Shown: one piece after another, positions 1 through 8,768 of the stretch
How the letters are laid out: each line of letters starts with the position of its first letter
How positions within the stretch are numbered: position 1 is the first letter of the stretch
From: an uncultured Lachnospiraceae bacterium
Lineage (GTDB): Bacteria > Bacillota > Clostridia > Lachnospirales > Lachnospiraceae
Length of the DNA: 33,513 bases
Direction of reading: 5' to 3'
NCBI GenBank assembly: GCA_904420225.1
Contig: CAJFUP010000040.1
Location: 1-33,513 of the forward strand
Notes under the pieces: model-generated
Database searches by the model: none
The model's input: only the letters and a program-made list of their open reading frames with translations
Told to the model about the DNA's origin: nothing
Translations under genes and position numbers: made by a program

Positions 1-16
1 GAAGGAGGAGTTTCCC

Positions 17-1222
17 TTGTTAGAAATTAAGATAAATGAGTCTGAAAGCTCAGCAAAGATTATTGTAATCGGTGTCGGCGGTGCCGGCAACAATGCCGTA
101 AACCGCATGATTGATGAGAATATAGTAGGTGTAGAGTTTATTGGAATCAATACAGACAAGCAGGCGCTGCAGTTCTGCAAAGCGCCCACCGCGCTCCAGA
201 TCGGTGAAAAGCTGACAAAAGGTCTGGGTGCCGGAGCTAGACCGGAAATCGGTGAAAAGGCAGCGGAGGAGAATGCGGAAGATCTGAGTGAGGCCATCAA
301 GGGAGCAGATATGGTATTTGTCACTTGTGGTATGGGCGGAGGTACCGGTACAGGTGCTGCGCCTGTGGTGGCAGGTATTGCCAAGGAGATGGGAATTTTG
401 ACAGTCGGTGTGGTCACAAAGCCGTTCATGTTTGAGGGCAAAACCCGCATGAATAATGCTCTCGCCGGCATTGAGAAGCTGAAGCAGGTGGTGGATACGT
501 TGATTGTGATCCCCAATGATAAGCTTTTGGAACTGGTGGATAGAAGAACCAGCATGCCGGACGCTTTGAAGAAAGCCGATGAAGTATTGCAGCAGTCTGT
601 TCAGGGCATCACAGATCTGATCAATATCCCAGGTCTGATTAATCTGGATTTCGCCGATGTGCAGACCGTTATGAAGGACAAAGGTTTGGCCCATATTGGT
701 ATTGGAACGGCCAAGGGTGATGATAAGGCTACAGAGGCCATGCGTATTGCCATTTCCAGCCCGCTGCTGGAGACCACAATTGAGGGCGCTTCCCATGTGC
801 TGATCAATATTTCCGGTGATGTCAGTCTGCCGGAGGTAAACGATGCGGCAAGTTATGTGCGCGAGCTGGCCGGAGATGGAGCCAATATTATTTTTGGTGC
901 CACATATGATGAGTCCGCTGCGGATGAAGCTACCATCACGGTCATTGCCACCGGTGTGGAAGAGCATGAAGCGGCTCCAAAGAAAGAGGAGGCCAAGCCT
1001 GCGAATAAAGCGAAAAATAATGACTTTTTTGCCCGCAGCGCCGCCCATGCAGCACCTTCTTATGCCACAGCGGCAACACAGGCGCCTGCTGGAAATACAG
1101 CTAGAAGTCAAGAAGCGGCAGCTGCTCAGTCCGCCCCTTCTTACTCGAATTCCGCATACACAGCTCCTAAGCCCAGCGTGACGGAGCACACCATCAATAT
1201 CCCGGATTTCTTAAAGAGATAA
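17..1222 (+). CDS. ftsZ: Cell division GTPase FtsZ
   Basis: Tubulin-like GTPase that polymerises into the Z-ring at midcell and recruits the division machinery. Visible motifs are the N-terminal nucleotide-binding [13 protein letters not shown] (about residues 19-31), the tubulin signature GGGTGTG (107-113), and the T7 synergy-loop NLDFADV with the catalytic Asp211. A poorly conserved Ala/Pro/Ser-rich linker (about 320-388) follows, then a C-terminal peptide ending IPDFLKR, the usual FtsA/SepF docking tail. The 401-residue length is normal. The start is a TTG codon six bases after GGAGGAG (bases 4-10); the conserved N-terminus begins there and no better ATG exists. An intrinsic terminator follows, so spoIIGA downstream is separately transcribed. 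Identification is essentially certain. Confidence 0.98.
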   Translation: MLEIKINESESSAKIIVIGVGGAGNNAVNRMIDENIVGVEFIGINTDKQALQFCKAPTALQIGEKLTKGLGAGARPEIGEKAAEENAEDLSEAIKGADMVFVTCGMGGGTGTGAAPVVAGIAKEMGILTVGVVTKPFMFEGKTRMNNALAGIEKLKQVVDTLIVIPNDKLLELVDRRTSMPDALKKADEVLQQSVQGITDLINIPGLINLDFADVQTVMKDKGLAHIGIGTAKGDDKATEAMRIAISSPLLETTIEGASHVLINISGDVSLPEVNDAASYVRELAGDGANIIFGATYDESAADEATITVIATGVEEHEAAPKKEEAKPANKAKNNDFFARSAAHAAPSYATAATQAPAGNTARSQEAAAAQSAPSYSNSAYTAPKPSVTEHTINIPDFLKR

Positions 1223-1264
1223 CGGAGCAGAGAGCCCAGGAGTTTGGGTTACATAGAGATCATG

Positions 1265-1293
1265 AAGGATCGTCCAATGGGGCGGTCCTTTTT
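1265..1293 (+). terminator. Rho-independent terminator after ftsZ
   Basis: An 11-bp stem (1265-1275 pairs with 1280-1290, including two G-T wobbles) closes a 4-base AATG loop. The right arm runs into five T residues. It ends ftsZ transcription and insulates the sporulation locus downstream. Confidence 0.85.
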
Positions 1294-1343
1294 CTTTATG
1301 GAGAATTACATTGCGGTGCAGATAAAGATGCCGCGTTTTGGAA

Positions 1344-1418
1344 AGTCGAAACCTGCGTCTTATTTTGCAGCGTTTGCCTTTGGTTTTGACAAATTCTGTG
1401 GTGGCTGCGGTGTATAAT
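1344..1418 (+). promoter_or_regulatory. spoIIG-type promoter with Spo0A boxes and a 21-bp spacer
   Basis: A perfect -35 TTGACA (1386-1391) and a perfect -10 TATAAT (1413-1418) are separated by 21 bp, too long for ordinary sigma-A use. The Bacillus subtilis spoIIG promoter is known for a 22-bp spacer and for needing phosphorylated Spo0A bound next to or over the -35. Two one-mismatch Spo0A boxes (consensus TGTCGAA) are present. AGTCGAA lies at 1344-1350, and TTTGACA, the reverse-strand form, lies at 1385-1391 over the -35. The expected transcription start falls at about 1425, the first base of the spoIIGA ATG. Confidence 0.8.
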
Positions 1419-1424
1419 CCCATT

Positions 1425-2273
1425 ATGCTGTACATAGATGTATATTTTCTGATTAATTTAACAATGGATATGATACTGATTATTATAACTGGCCATATCA
1501 GGAAAAACAAACCGGCCATGTGTCGCTATTTGGCAGCTTCCTTGGTGGGGGCGGCGTGGAGTCTGGTTCCCATTTTGGCGCCTCAAATCCCGGCCTGGGT
1601 TCTGGGATCTGTCAGCTATGCGGGGATTTGTGCGCTCATGTGCAGGATTGCTTTTTCCGTGCGGGGGGTTCGCCAGACAGTGGCAGCTGTGACGGTGCTT
1701 TATTTGGTCACATGGGGAATGGGAGGAGTCTTAAACTTTCTCTATTTTCGGACAGAGGCGGGGGTATGGCTGAGAAATGCCCTGTACGGGCAGTATCAGG
1801 TGCCTGGGATCTGGTGGCTTTTGATTTGTGCAGCTATGGTGGGGGGAGTCTGGATTCTGGCGTGGAATTGGTATCAGCATGTGAGAAGCTTCAGAAAAAT
1901 CATATATCCGGTGGAAATACAGATGGGAGAAAGAAAGGTGGAGGCCATGGCCTTGTTGGATACGGGAAATCGGCTGTACACACCGGGGGGGAAACCTGTC
2001 AGCGTCATGGATCCCGATCTGGCCAGAGTGTGGCTGGGGGATGAGGAGATCCGACAATTGGAGCAGCATTTGGAAGGAGGGATACCATATATATTGATAC
2101 CCTACCAAAGTATCGGACAGGAGCAGGGATTGATGGCGGTGATCAAAGCCGACTGGATGATCATACATAAAGATACTTCCGATGAGACAGTGGCGTTTCC
2201 TGCCATTGGAATCAGCCAACAGTCCTTTTCTGAAGGAAAAGAATACCGAGTGATTCTTCACGCTGGGATCTGA
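1425..2273 (+). CDS. spoIIGA: Sigma-E processing aspartic peptidase SpoIIGA
   Basis: Membrane-embedded aspartyl protease that cleaves the pro-sequence from pro-sigma-E in the mother cell when triggered by forespore-made SpoIIR. The N-terminal half has about five hydrophobic helices. It begins [15 protein letters not shown], the family's typical first segment. The C-terminal cytoplasmic half carries the active-site LLDTGNRLY with Asp179 and later IPYQSIGQ. Length 282 residues fits the family. The frame stays open 29 codons further upstream, but those codons overlap the promoter -35/-10 and lack family sequence, so ATG 1425 is chosen. No Shine-Dalgarno precedes it, and the predicted transcript begins at the ATG itself. 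sigE follows 43 bases later in the same operon. Confidence 0.93.
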   Translation: MLYIDVYFLINLTMDMILIIITGHIRKNKPAMCRYLAASLVGAAWSLVPILAPQIPAWVLGSVSYAGICALMCRIAFSVRGVRQTVAAVTVLYLVTWGMGGVLNFLYFRTEAGVWLRNALYGQYQVPGIWWLLICAAMVGGVWILAWNWYQHVRSFRKIIYPVEIQMGERKVEAMALLDTGNRLYTPGGKPVSVMDPDLARVWLGDEEIRQLEQHLEGGIPYILIPYQSIGQEQGLMAVIKADWMIIHKDTSDETVAFPAIGISQQSFSEGKEYRVILHAGI

Positions 2274-2316
2274 GTCCGAAGGAAAGGATGGAAATGAAAA
2301 AAACGTGGAGGTTATT

Positions 2317-3057
2317 ATGTTGATTAAAGTATCTGTTCCGGACAAATTTCAGCTAAAGCTGATCCCCTCTTTCCGCAGTATGCTGCTTTCCAGACAGGGG
2401 GAAATTCACTACATCGGGGGGAGCGATGTGTTGCCGACTCCTCTGACGCCGGAGAAAGAGGCGGAAGCCATTGAAAGATTGGGGACACCACTGGAAAAGG
2501 AAGCGCGGGCGCTTCTCATTGAGCACAATCTGAGACTTGTGGTTTACATCGCGAAAAAATTTGACAATACAGGCGTTGGGGTTGAAGACCTTATATCCAT
2601 TGGAACCATTGGCTTGATTAAATCCATTAATACGTTCAATAAGGGAAAAAATATCAAGCTGGCAACATATGCCTCCCGATGTATTGAAAATGAGATTCTA
2701 ATGTATCTTCGCAGGAATAATAAGACAAAAATGGAAGTATCCATTGATGAGCCGTTGAATGTGGACTGGGATGGAAATGAGCTGCTCTTGTCAGATATCT
2801 TGGGAACGGATGAAGATGTAATATATAAAGACATGGAAGATGAGGCGGAAAGACGTATATTGAATCAGGCCATTTCCCAGCTGTCGGGCAGAGAGCGACA
2901 GATTGTGGAACTTCGATTTGGCATTAACAGAGATGACGGAAAAGAAATGACACAAAAGCAGGTGGCAGATCTGCTGGGAATCTCCCAGTCTTACATATCC
3001 AGACTGGAAAAGAAAATTATGAAGCGGTTAAAAAAGGAAATGGTTCGATACGAGTAA
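2317..3057 (+). CDS. sigE: Sporulation sigma factor sigma-E (pro-sigma-E)
   Basis: Mother-cell RNA polymerase sigma factor that switches on the first mother-cell-specific genes after asymmetric division. The protein has a 30-odd-residue pro-sequence ahead of [10 protein letters not shown] (31-40), where SpoIIGA cleavage is expected by comparison with B. subtilis. Region 2 follows ([45 protein letters not shown]). The region 4 helix-turn-helix ends in [19 protein letters not shown]. The start ATG 2317 is preceded by GGAGG (2307-2311) at 5 bases; a GTG four codons earlier overlaps that site and is rejected. Length is 246 residues. It is the second gene of the spoIIG operon. Unlike in Bacillus, sigG does not follow directly. 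Confidence 0.96.
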   Translation: MLIKVSVPDKFQLKLIPSFRSMLLSRQGEIHYIGGSDVLPTPLTPEKEAEAIERLGTPLEKEARALLIEHNLRLVVYIAKKFDNTGVGVEDLISIGTIGLIKSINTFNKGKNIKLATYASRCIENEILMYLRRNNKTKMEVSIDEPLNVDWDGNELLLSDILGTDEDVIYKDMEDEAERRILNQAISQLSGRERQIVELRFGINRDDGKEMTQKQVADLLGISQSYISRLEKKIMKRLKKEMVRYE

Positions 3058-3111
3058 AACGGATGTCCCTCCGAAAGGCGCTGGCAGGCCCTTTCGGGGG
3101 GATATCCGTTT
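3057..3111 (+). terminator. Large hairpin after sigE, probable terminator
   Basis: A 22-bp inverted repeat (3057-3078 with 3090-3111, two G-T wobbles) starts in the sigE stop codon. The tail is TTTGTGTGTT rather than a pure T-tract, so termination is likely but may be inefficient. The structure could also protect the 3' end of the mRNA. Confidence 0.65.
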
Positions 3112-3131
3112 GTGTGTTGGGCATTCCGGAC

Positions 3132-3161
3132 TTGCGGAAGGTATACAATTTGTGGTACAAT
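3132..3161 (+). promoter_or_regulatory. Candidate sigma-A promoter for the ABC-F gene
   Basis: TTGCGG (3132-3137) and TACAAT (3156-3161) are separated by 18 bp in the 220-bp gap after the sigE hairpin. The -35 matches consensus only moderately. The rest of the gap shows no convincing gene; the short open frames in it resemble no family and lack ribosome-binding sites. Confidence 0.4.
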
Positions 3162-3277
3162 TTTCAGAAGCAGCCGGAGGCAGGAATCGCCGAAAGCGAA
3201 AGAAGCGCCGTCCGGGCAGCTGCCGGATGCCGGTGTCACCAAAGACCGGATTCGGATGAGAGAGGAGCGGACGCGGA

Positions 3278-5101
3278 ATGAATATACTGAATATGGAGCA
3301 TATTTGTAAGACACAGGGCGATAAAGTCATTTTCGACGATGTTACTCTAGGTATCCATGAGGGTGATAAAATTGGAATTGTAGGGGTCAATGGAGCAGGC
3401 AAGACCACTTTCCTGCGGCTTCTGGCGGGGGAGGAAGAGCCCGATGCCGGTCAAGTGGTGAAACAGAATGGGTTGAGAATGGCGTATCTTCAACAGGATC
3501 CAGTTTTTCCGGATGGAGAAACCGTACTTTCCTGTGTGGTGGGACAAAATCAGGACTGGGATATTGAGATAGAAGCTAAAAAGGTGCTGAATCAGCTGGG
3601 AATCGGGGACCACCAGGCATTGGTGGGTCAACTTTCCGGAGGCCAGAAAAAACGGGTGGCTTTGGCCAGGGTGCTGGTGTCATCATTTGATGTTCTGATG
3701 CTGGACGAGCCCACCAATCATTTGGATGATGAGATGATCAGCTGGCTGGAAGAGTATTTGAACCGGTGGAAAGGTGTGCTGATTTTAGTGACCCATGACC
3801 GCTATTTTCTGGACCGGGTGACCAATAAGATCTTGGAGATTGACCATGGAAGCGTATATACGTATGAGAGCAATTATTCAGGATTCCTGGAGAAGAAGGC
3901 AAAGAGAGAAGAAATGGAGGCGGCGTCGGAGAGAAAGCGGCGCAGTGTTCTGCGCATGGAATTGGAATGGGCCAAGAGAGGATGCCGGGCACGCAGCACC
4001 AAACAGAAAGCCCGGCTGGAACGACTGGAAAATTTGAAAAATAGCGGGAGAATGGGAACTGATCCAGTGGTTTCCGGACATGATAATCCGTTGGAATTTG
4101 CAGTAGCTTCCAGAATGGGAAGAAAAACAGTGGAGCTGGTCCATGTGAGCAAAGCTTACGGGGAGCACATATTGCTGCATGATTTCAGCTATATTGTATT
4201 GAAAAATCAAAGATTGGGCATCATCGGGCCCAATGGATGCGGCAAATCCACTCTGTTAAAAATCATTGCCGGGCTGGAAGCGCCTGACTCCGGGCATATA
4301 GAGATGGGGGAAACCGTCAAAATTGGATATTTCGCTCAGCAGATTCCCGATATGGACGATTCTCGCCGAGTCATCGACTATATTCGGGATGTGGCGGAAT
4401 ATATTCCCACCACGGAGGGGAATGTCTCCGCATCGCAGATGTTGGAGCGCTTCCTGTTTACTCCGGAAATGCAGTATGCTCCGGTGGGAAAGCTGTCGGG
4501 CGGAGAAAAGAAGAGGCTGTACCTTCTGAAAATTATTTTTTCTGCGCCAAATGTTTTTTTATTTGATGAGATTACCAATGATCTGGATATTCCCACGATC
4601 ACCATCTTGGAGGACTATATTAATTCTTTTGAGGGAATTGTCATTGCCGTATCCCATGACCGATATTTTTTGGATAATCTTGCAGATCGGATTTTTGAAT
4701 TTCAGGGAAATGGCAAGCTGCGCCAGTACGAGGGCGGTTATACAGATTACTGGGAGGCCAAAAAGAGAGAGCGCGGCGTTTCGGCAGCACAGGAGGGCGG
4801 GAAGAAGCAGCAGGCCAGACAGTTTGATTCATCCAAAGATTGGAAGCAAAACCGTCCGGCAAAATTGAAATTTACGTTCCAGGAGAAGCGGGATTATGAA
4901 ACCATTGAGGGAGAAATCACAGTGTTGGAAGAACGAATCGGTCAGCTGGAGGATGAAATGATGAAATTTGCGACCAATTCGGCGAAGCTTTCCGAGATTT
5001 TGGCGCAAAAGGAGGAAGCGGAAGCAAAGTTGGAGGAAAAAATGGAGCGATGGGTTTATCTGAATGATTTGGCGGAGAAAATTGCGGCACAAGAAAGATA
5101 G
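3278..5101 (+). CDS. ABC-F family ATPase (Uup-like domain layout)
   Basis: Soluble tandem-ATPase protein of the ABC-F class. Members act on the ribosome, in translation-factor, quality-control or antibiotic-protection roles, and have no membrane domain. The first ATPase domain has Walker A GVNGAGKTT (36-44), signature LSGGQ (119-123) and Walker B LMLDEPTNHLD (about 140-150). The second has GPNGCGKST (317-325), LSGGE (from 406) and DEITNDLD (430-437). The inter-domain linker is basic and helical (about 200-260). A charged coiled-coil C-terminus (about 525-605) resembles the Uup DNA-binding tail. The start follows AGGAG at ten bases. In the second Walker B the usual Pro of DEPTN is Ile. Subfamily is uncertain, so no symbol is given. 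Confidence 0.9.
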   Translation: MNILNMEHICKTQGDKVIFDDVTLGIHEGDKIGIVGVNGAGKTTFLRLLAGEEEPDAGQVVKQNGLRMAYLQQDPVFPDGETVLSCVVGQNQDWDIEIEAKKVLNQLGIGDHQALVGQLSGGQKKRVALARVLVSSFDVLMLDEPTNHLDDEMISWLEEYLNRWKGVLILVTHDRYFLDRVTNKILEIDHGSVYTYESNYSGFLEKKAKREEMEAASERKRRSVLRMELEWAKRGCRARSTKQKARLERLENLKNSGRMGTDPVVSGHDNPLEFAVASRMGRKTVELVHVSKAYGEHILLHDFSYIVLKNQRLGIIGPNGCGKSTLLKIIAGLEAPDSGHIEMGETVKIGYFAQQIPDMDDSRRVIDYIRDVAEYIPTTEGNVSASQMLERFLFTPEMQYAPVGKLSGGEKKRLYLLKIIFSAPNVFLFDEITNDLDIPTITILEDYINSFEGIVIAVSHDRYFLDNLADRIFEFQGNGKLRQYEGGYTDYWEAKKRERGVSAAQEGGKKQQARQFDSSKDWKQNRPAKLKFTFQEKRDYETIEGEITVLEERIGQLEDEMMKFATNSAKLSEILAQKEEAEAKLEEKMERWVYLNDLAEKIAAQER

Positions 5102-5145
5102 GTGCCGTTGTCGCATCGATTGTGGTAAAATGTGAGGTTGTTTCT

Positions 5146-6969
5146 ATGGATTTGAAAATACAGAAAAAGACAATGGAACTGCTGTACCGTCTCTTGGAAG
5201 GAACCAATGGCATTGTGCCGTTTGTCAGCTATTATCCGCAAAAGGATAGATTCCCCGGCAGGGAGGAGCAGCAGCGTCTAAAACGTGCGGTGCCTGAGTC
5301 GCAGGGAGTCTCTTCCCTTTACCTAAGAAAATTCTTGGAAGAACTCACAGCGTGTGAAGAGGCATCCATCCATACGATTATGGTAGTGCGCAATGGCTGC
5401 GTACTGGCGGAGGCGGCCGCTTTCCCATATGAAAAAAAACTTTGGCATGCCACCTATTCTCTATGTAAAAGTATCACCGGACTGGCAGTGGGAATGTTGA
5501 TGGATGAGGGGAAACTGGGGATGGATGATCGAATTGTGGATCTGTTGTCGTCCAGAGTAAACCCGTTTATGTATTTGAAACATAAGAACCTGACGATACG
5601 CCATCTGTTGACCATGACCAGCGGTGCGGCTCTCAATGAGATGGGATCTGCCACGGAAGAGGATTGGGTGAAGGCATATTTGGAATCTCATGTCCGTTTT
5701 CCCCATGGAACGAAGTTTTGCTACAACAGCATGAACAGCTATATGCTGTCCGCCATTCTGACAGAGATTACGGGGCAGACCATGATGGAATATCTGCGTT
5801 CCCGTCTCTGGGATCCATTGGGAATTGAAAATGTTTATTGGGAGTCGTGTCCCAAAGGCCGGACAAAGGGCGGATGGGGGCTGTACCTAACGGTAGAGGA
5901 TATGGCAAAAATCGCTCAGATGGTTCTGCAAAAGGGGTTGTGGAGAGGACAAAGGATTGTTTCAGAGCAATGGATCTGCAGATCTTGTCAGAAATGGGTG
6001 GATACGGGGGAAAATAATGGCTTTGCCTACGGTCTTCACAATTGGATTCTTGAGGAAGAAAACGCATTTTTATTCAATGGCATGCTGGGGCAAAATATTG
6101 TTTTTTATCCAGAAAAGCGTTTGTTTATTGTGACCACTGCGGGAAATAATGAATTGTTTGCTGACGGTCCCATGATGGAAATCATCCGAAAATATTTTGG
6201 AAATGGGTACTGGCCGCAGGATCAGATGGATCCGGATCCACCGGCATATGAGCGGCTGAAAGCATGGCAGCGGCATATGGGGGAACCGCTGGTGGGCCAT
6301 TTGGCTTTGCAGGGAGGATGGAGGACGAAAGTACCTCTGCGCATAAAAAAACGCAATACCTCCAGAGAGATGGGGACCGGGAGGATGAGGCGGCCAGAGG
6401 CAAAGTCTGCTGTTCTCTGGCGCCGTCTGCTGGAAACTGTCCATGGACAGGAGTATCGAATGGAGACAAATAAAGGGGCGTTGGTGCCGCGTTTTCTTCA
6501 GGCCGTACACAATAACTATTCTGAAGGGATTCAGACCGTTCGTTTTGAGCGGCAAAAAGAGGATCTGATTCTTCATGTCAATGAAGGGAGCCGTCCATAC
6601 TCCATCCGGATCGGTATGGGAGAAAGCTCAGCGCAGGAACTGGAGTACCACCATGAGACATACCGGGTGGCGGTATTGGGAGAAGCGGCTCAAAATGAGG
6701 ACGGGATCTATGTGCTGAAGGTTCGGCTGGCGTTTTTGGAGACGCCCCACAGCCGCATCATGAAATGCTTCTTTTACGGGGATACTATACGGATTCGCTT
6801 TACAGAACAACCGGGCTGGCAGCTGATTCAGTCGGCCATGGCATCTGTCGTAAAGGGAGAGAGCGCTGCCCGGGTTCAGGGGCTGTTTGCCAAACTGGAT
6901 CCTGAGTATATGAATTACAAAGTGAGAACCGCGGTGGAGACGGAAGTGTGGGGCCGCGCCAAGCGGTGA
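5146..6969 (+). CDS. Beta-lactamase-fold serine hydrolase with C-terminal extension
   Basis: Class C beta-lactamase / penicillin-binding-protein-fold hydrolase. The catalytic SxxK is S105-L-C-K108 within ATYSLCKSITG. The second motif is Y193-N-S in FCYNSMNSYM, where related esterases often have YSN. The catalytic domain runs to about residue 355. A further 250 residues, basic then beta-rich, have no family I recognise. There is no signal peptide or clear membrane helix, so a cytoplasmic location is predicted, whereas classical beta-lactamases are exported. The start at ATG 5146 follows TGAGG at eight bases; the frame opens at a GTG eight codons earlier with no better site. It lies 30 bp ahead of a lipid-type glycosyltransferase. 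Substrate unknown; esterase, amidase or peptidase are all possible. Confidence 0.85.
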   Translation: MDLKIQKKTMELLYRLLEGTNGIVPFVSYYPQKDRFPGREEQQRLKRAVPESQGVSSLYLRKFLEELTACEEASIHTIMVVRNGCVLAEAAAFPYEKKLWHATYSLCKSITGLAVGMLMDEGKLGMDDRIVDLLSSRVNPFMYLKHKNLTIRHLLTMTSGAALNEMGSATEEDWVKAYLESHVRFPHGTKFCYNSMNSYMLSAILTEITGQTMMEYLRSRLWDPLGIENVYWESCPKGRTKGGWGLYLTVEDMAKIAQMVLQKGLWRGQRIVSEQWICRSCQKWVDTGENNGFAYGLHNWILEEENAFLFNGMLGQNIVFYPEKRLFIVTTAGNNELFADGPMMEIIRKYFGNGYWPQDQMDPDPPAYERLKAWQRHMGEPLVGHLALQGGWRTKVPLRIKKRNTSREMGTGRMRRPEAKSAVLWRRLLETVHGQEYRMETNKGALVPRFLQAVHNNYSEGIQTVRFERQKEDLILHVNEGSRPYSIRIGMGESSAQELEYHHETYRVAVLGEAAQNEDGIYVLKVRLAFLETPHSRIMKCFFYGDTIRIRFTEQPGWQLIQSAMASVVKGESAARVQGLFAKLDPEYMNYKVRTAVETEVWGRAKR

Positions 6970-6999
6970 ATTACCAAAGACACATTAAGGGGAGGTAAT

Positions 7000-8118
7000 A
7001 TGAAAATATTGATATTATCCTGCAATACCGGGCAGGGACACAATGCAGCCGGAAAAGCGGTGGAGGAGGAATGGAAACGAAGGGGCATCTACTGCGAAAT
7101 GAAAGATGTTATGGCGTTTGCGGGCAAGGAAACGTCCAGAAGAGTGGAGGATATCTATGTAAAGATTACAACCAAAACTCCATGGCTGTTTCAGGGTGCC
7201 TACAAAGCCGGAGAACTGATCAGCTCCAGCAAAAGAAAATCGCCGGTATACTGGGCAAATATTCATTATGCGCGTAGTTTGTTTGACTATATTGAACGGG
7301 AACGCATTGACGGCGTCATCATGCCCCACTTATTTCCGGCAGAAGCCATGACCTATATTCGGCGTCATTTTGATACGGGAGCCCGCTGCTACGGAATTGC
7401 CACGGACTATACCTGCATTCCTTTCTGGGAGGAAACGGAGTTGGATTATTACTTTGTGCCTCCTTTGGAGGCCGGGAGAAGTTTTCGCGAAAAAGGGATT
7501 CCGGGAGAGAAACTGGTGGAGACCGGGATTCCAGTATCTGCTGTTTTCAGCAAGCGGTTGGATCAGCAGGGGGCCAGAAATCTGCTGGGATTGCCAATGA
7601 AAGGATTTGTTTTTCTCATCATGACCGGGAGTATGGGGTATGGCCACACAGCGGGACTGGTGGATGCGTTCATGGAAAGAGGAGAGGGAAGTACCGTGGT
7701 GGTGATGACGGGCCACAATGAAAGCCTGCGGGCGGAGCTGGAAAAGAAAAGCTATGATCCCGCCAGAGTGGTGATTCTTCCTTATACAGATCAAGTGTCC
7801 CTTTATATGGATGCCTGTGATGTTCTGCTGACGAAGCCGGGCGGTCTGACCACCACGGAAGCTGCCGTAAAGCGCATTGCCATGGTGCACACCAAACCCA
7901 TACCGGGATGCGAGACAATTAACGCCCGTTTTTTTTCCAAATATGGAATGTCCATCTGTGCCGACACGGCAAAAGAAGCGGCGGCCCAGGCATTTGATTT
8001 GGCGGAAAATCCAGATAAGCGGGAAGTAATGAAAAAGAAGCAGGAACAATGGATTCCGGAAGCGGCGGCTCAATCCATATGCGACTTTGTTGTCAGGGAT
8101 CTGGAAAACGGATTATGA
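7000..8118 (+). CDS. GT28 glycosyltransferase, MGDG synthase / UgtP-like
   Basis: Family 28 glycosyltransferase of the type that transfers hexose from a UDP- or GDP-sugar to diacylglycerol at the inner face of the membrane (UgtP, MGDG synthase) or to lipid II (MurG). The N-terminal acceptor domain starts with ILSCNTGQGHNAA, the glycine/His loop of the MGDG-synthase N-domain. The donor domain has GSMGYGHT, a typical linker of these enzymes, then PYTDQVSLYMDACDVLLTKPGGLTTTEA, the nucleotide-sugar-binding signature. Length 372 matches the family and no membrane segment is needed. A strong GGGGAGG site precedes the ATG. The next gene encodes a PlsY-like acyltransferase homologue 21 bp away, which supports a glycolipid role. 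The exact sugar and acceptor cannot be read from sequence. Confidence 0.88.
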   Translation: MKILILSCNTGQGHNAAGKAVEEEWKRRGIYCEMKDVMAFAGKETSRRVEDIYVKITTKTPWLFQGAYKAGELISSSKRKSPVYWANIHYARSLFDYIERERIDGVIMPHLFPAEAMTYIRRHFDTGARCYGIATDYTCIPFWEETELDYYFVPPLEAGRSFREKGIPGEKLVETGIPVSAVFSKRLDQQGARNLLGLPMKGFVFLIMTGSMGYGHTAGLVDAFMERGEGSTVVVMTGHNESLRAELEKKSYDPARVVILPYTDQVSLYMDACDVLLTKPGGLTTTEAAVKRIAMVHTKPIPGCETINARFFSKYGMSICADTAKEAAAQAFDLAENPDKREVMKKKQEQWIPEAAAQSICDFVVRDLENGL

Positions 8119-8139
8119 CAGGAAGAGGGAGGAAATGCC

Positions 8140-8754
8140 ATGATGCGATATGTTATCTTTGCGGCTGTGGGGTTTGTCTTGGGCGGAATATTATTCAGCT
8201 ATTATATCCCCAAATGGATCAAGCATATAGACATAAGGGAAAAAAGTCCGGATCACAACCCGGGAACCGCCAATGCATTTATGTTGGCGGGAAGTGCGGT
8301 GGGCCTTCTCTGTTTGGGATGTGATCTCCTGAAGGGATATGTGCCGGTGGCATTGGCAATGCAGTCTTTGGACGCCGCCAATCTGGCATTTGCGCTGGTG
8401 CTCATTGGGCCTGTGCTGGGACATGCCTGCGGCCCTTTCAACAATTGGAAAGGAGGGAAATGTATTGCAGTGTCCTTTGGCGTATTGATGGCGCTTCTGC
8501 CCGTGGACGCTTCTGTCTGGGTGCTGATACTGTCATATCTGGCGGCGGTGGTGCTCATGCGCCGTCAGCCCAATGAGAAAAAAACAGCCTATGTTTATGG
8601 TGTATTGGCGGTATACGAGGGATATCAGTGGTTGGCGATGGGGCGCAGTGCCGTGGCAGTGGGTATCCTGGGAATCTGCGGCATAGTCATATACCGAAAT
8701 CTTTCCGGTATGAGAGGTCGGGGAGCGGAAAAGGATAAAATAGTGCAGAAATAG
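8140..8754 (+). CDS. PlsY-like membrane protein (glycerol-3-phosphate acyltransferase family)
   Basis: Polytopic membrane protein of 204 residues with about six hydrophobic segments, matching the size and layout of PlsY, which acylates glycerol-3-phosphate from acyl-phosphate in the first step of phospholipid synthesis. The motifs are altered. Where PlsY has GSGNxGATN this protein has DHNPGTAN (38-45), keeping only N, G and N. Where PlsY has a GHxFP plus FKGGKG block it has G94-H95 and WKGGKC (103-108). The final Gly of KGGKG is therefore Cys. Active-site geometry could be retained, but substrate preference may differ. It lies directly after the GT28 gene and shares its reading direction; GGGAGG sits seven bases before the ATG. 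A canonical PlsY elsewhere in the genome would make this a paralogue. Confidence 0.8.
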   Translation: MMRYVIFAAVGFVLGGILFSYYIPKWIKHIDIREKSPDHNPGTANAFMLAGSAVGLLCLGCDLLKGYVPVALAMQSLDAANLAFALVLIGPVLGHACGPFNNWKGGKCIAVSFGVLMALLPVDASVWVLILSYLAAVVLMRRQPNEKKTAYVYGVLAVYEGYQWLAMGRSAVAVGILGICGIVIYRNLSGMRGRGAEKDKIVQK

Positions 8755-8768
8755 GTGGAAATAGGACA

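Noticed and set aside
50-1189. Long - strand open frame opposite ftsZ (379 codons)
   Set aside because: It mirrors the ftsZ codon pattern, resembles no family, and ftsZ itself is certain.
1338-1424. Upstream extension of the SpoIIGA frame by 29 codons
   Set aside because: These codons overlap the promoter elements, have no family similarity and no ribosome-binding site.
3063-3309. Small + strand open frames between sigE and the ABC-F gene
   Set aside because: They overlap a hairpin and a candidate promoter, lack ribosome sites and have arbitrary composition.
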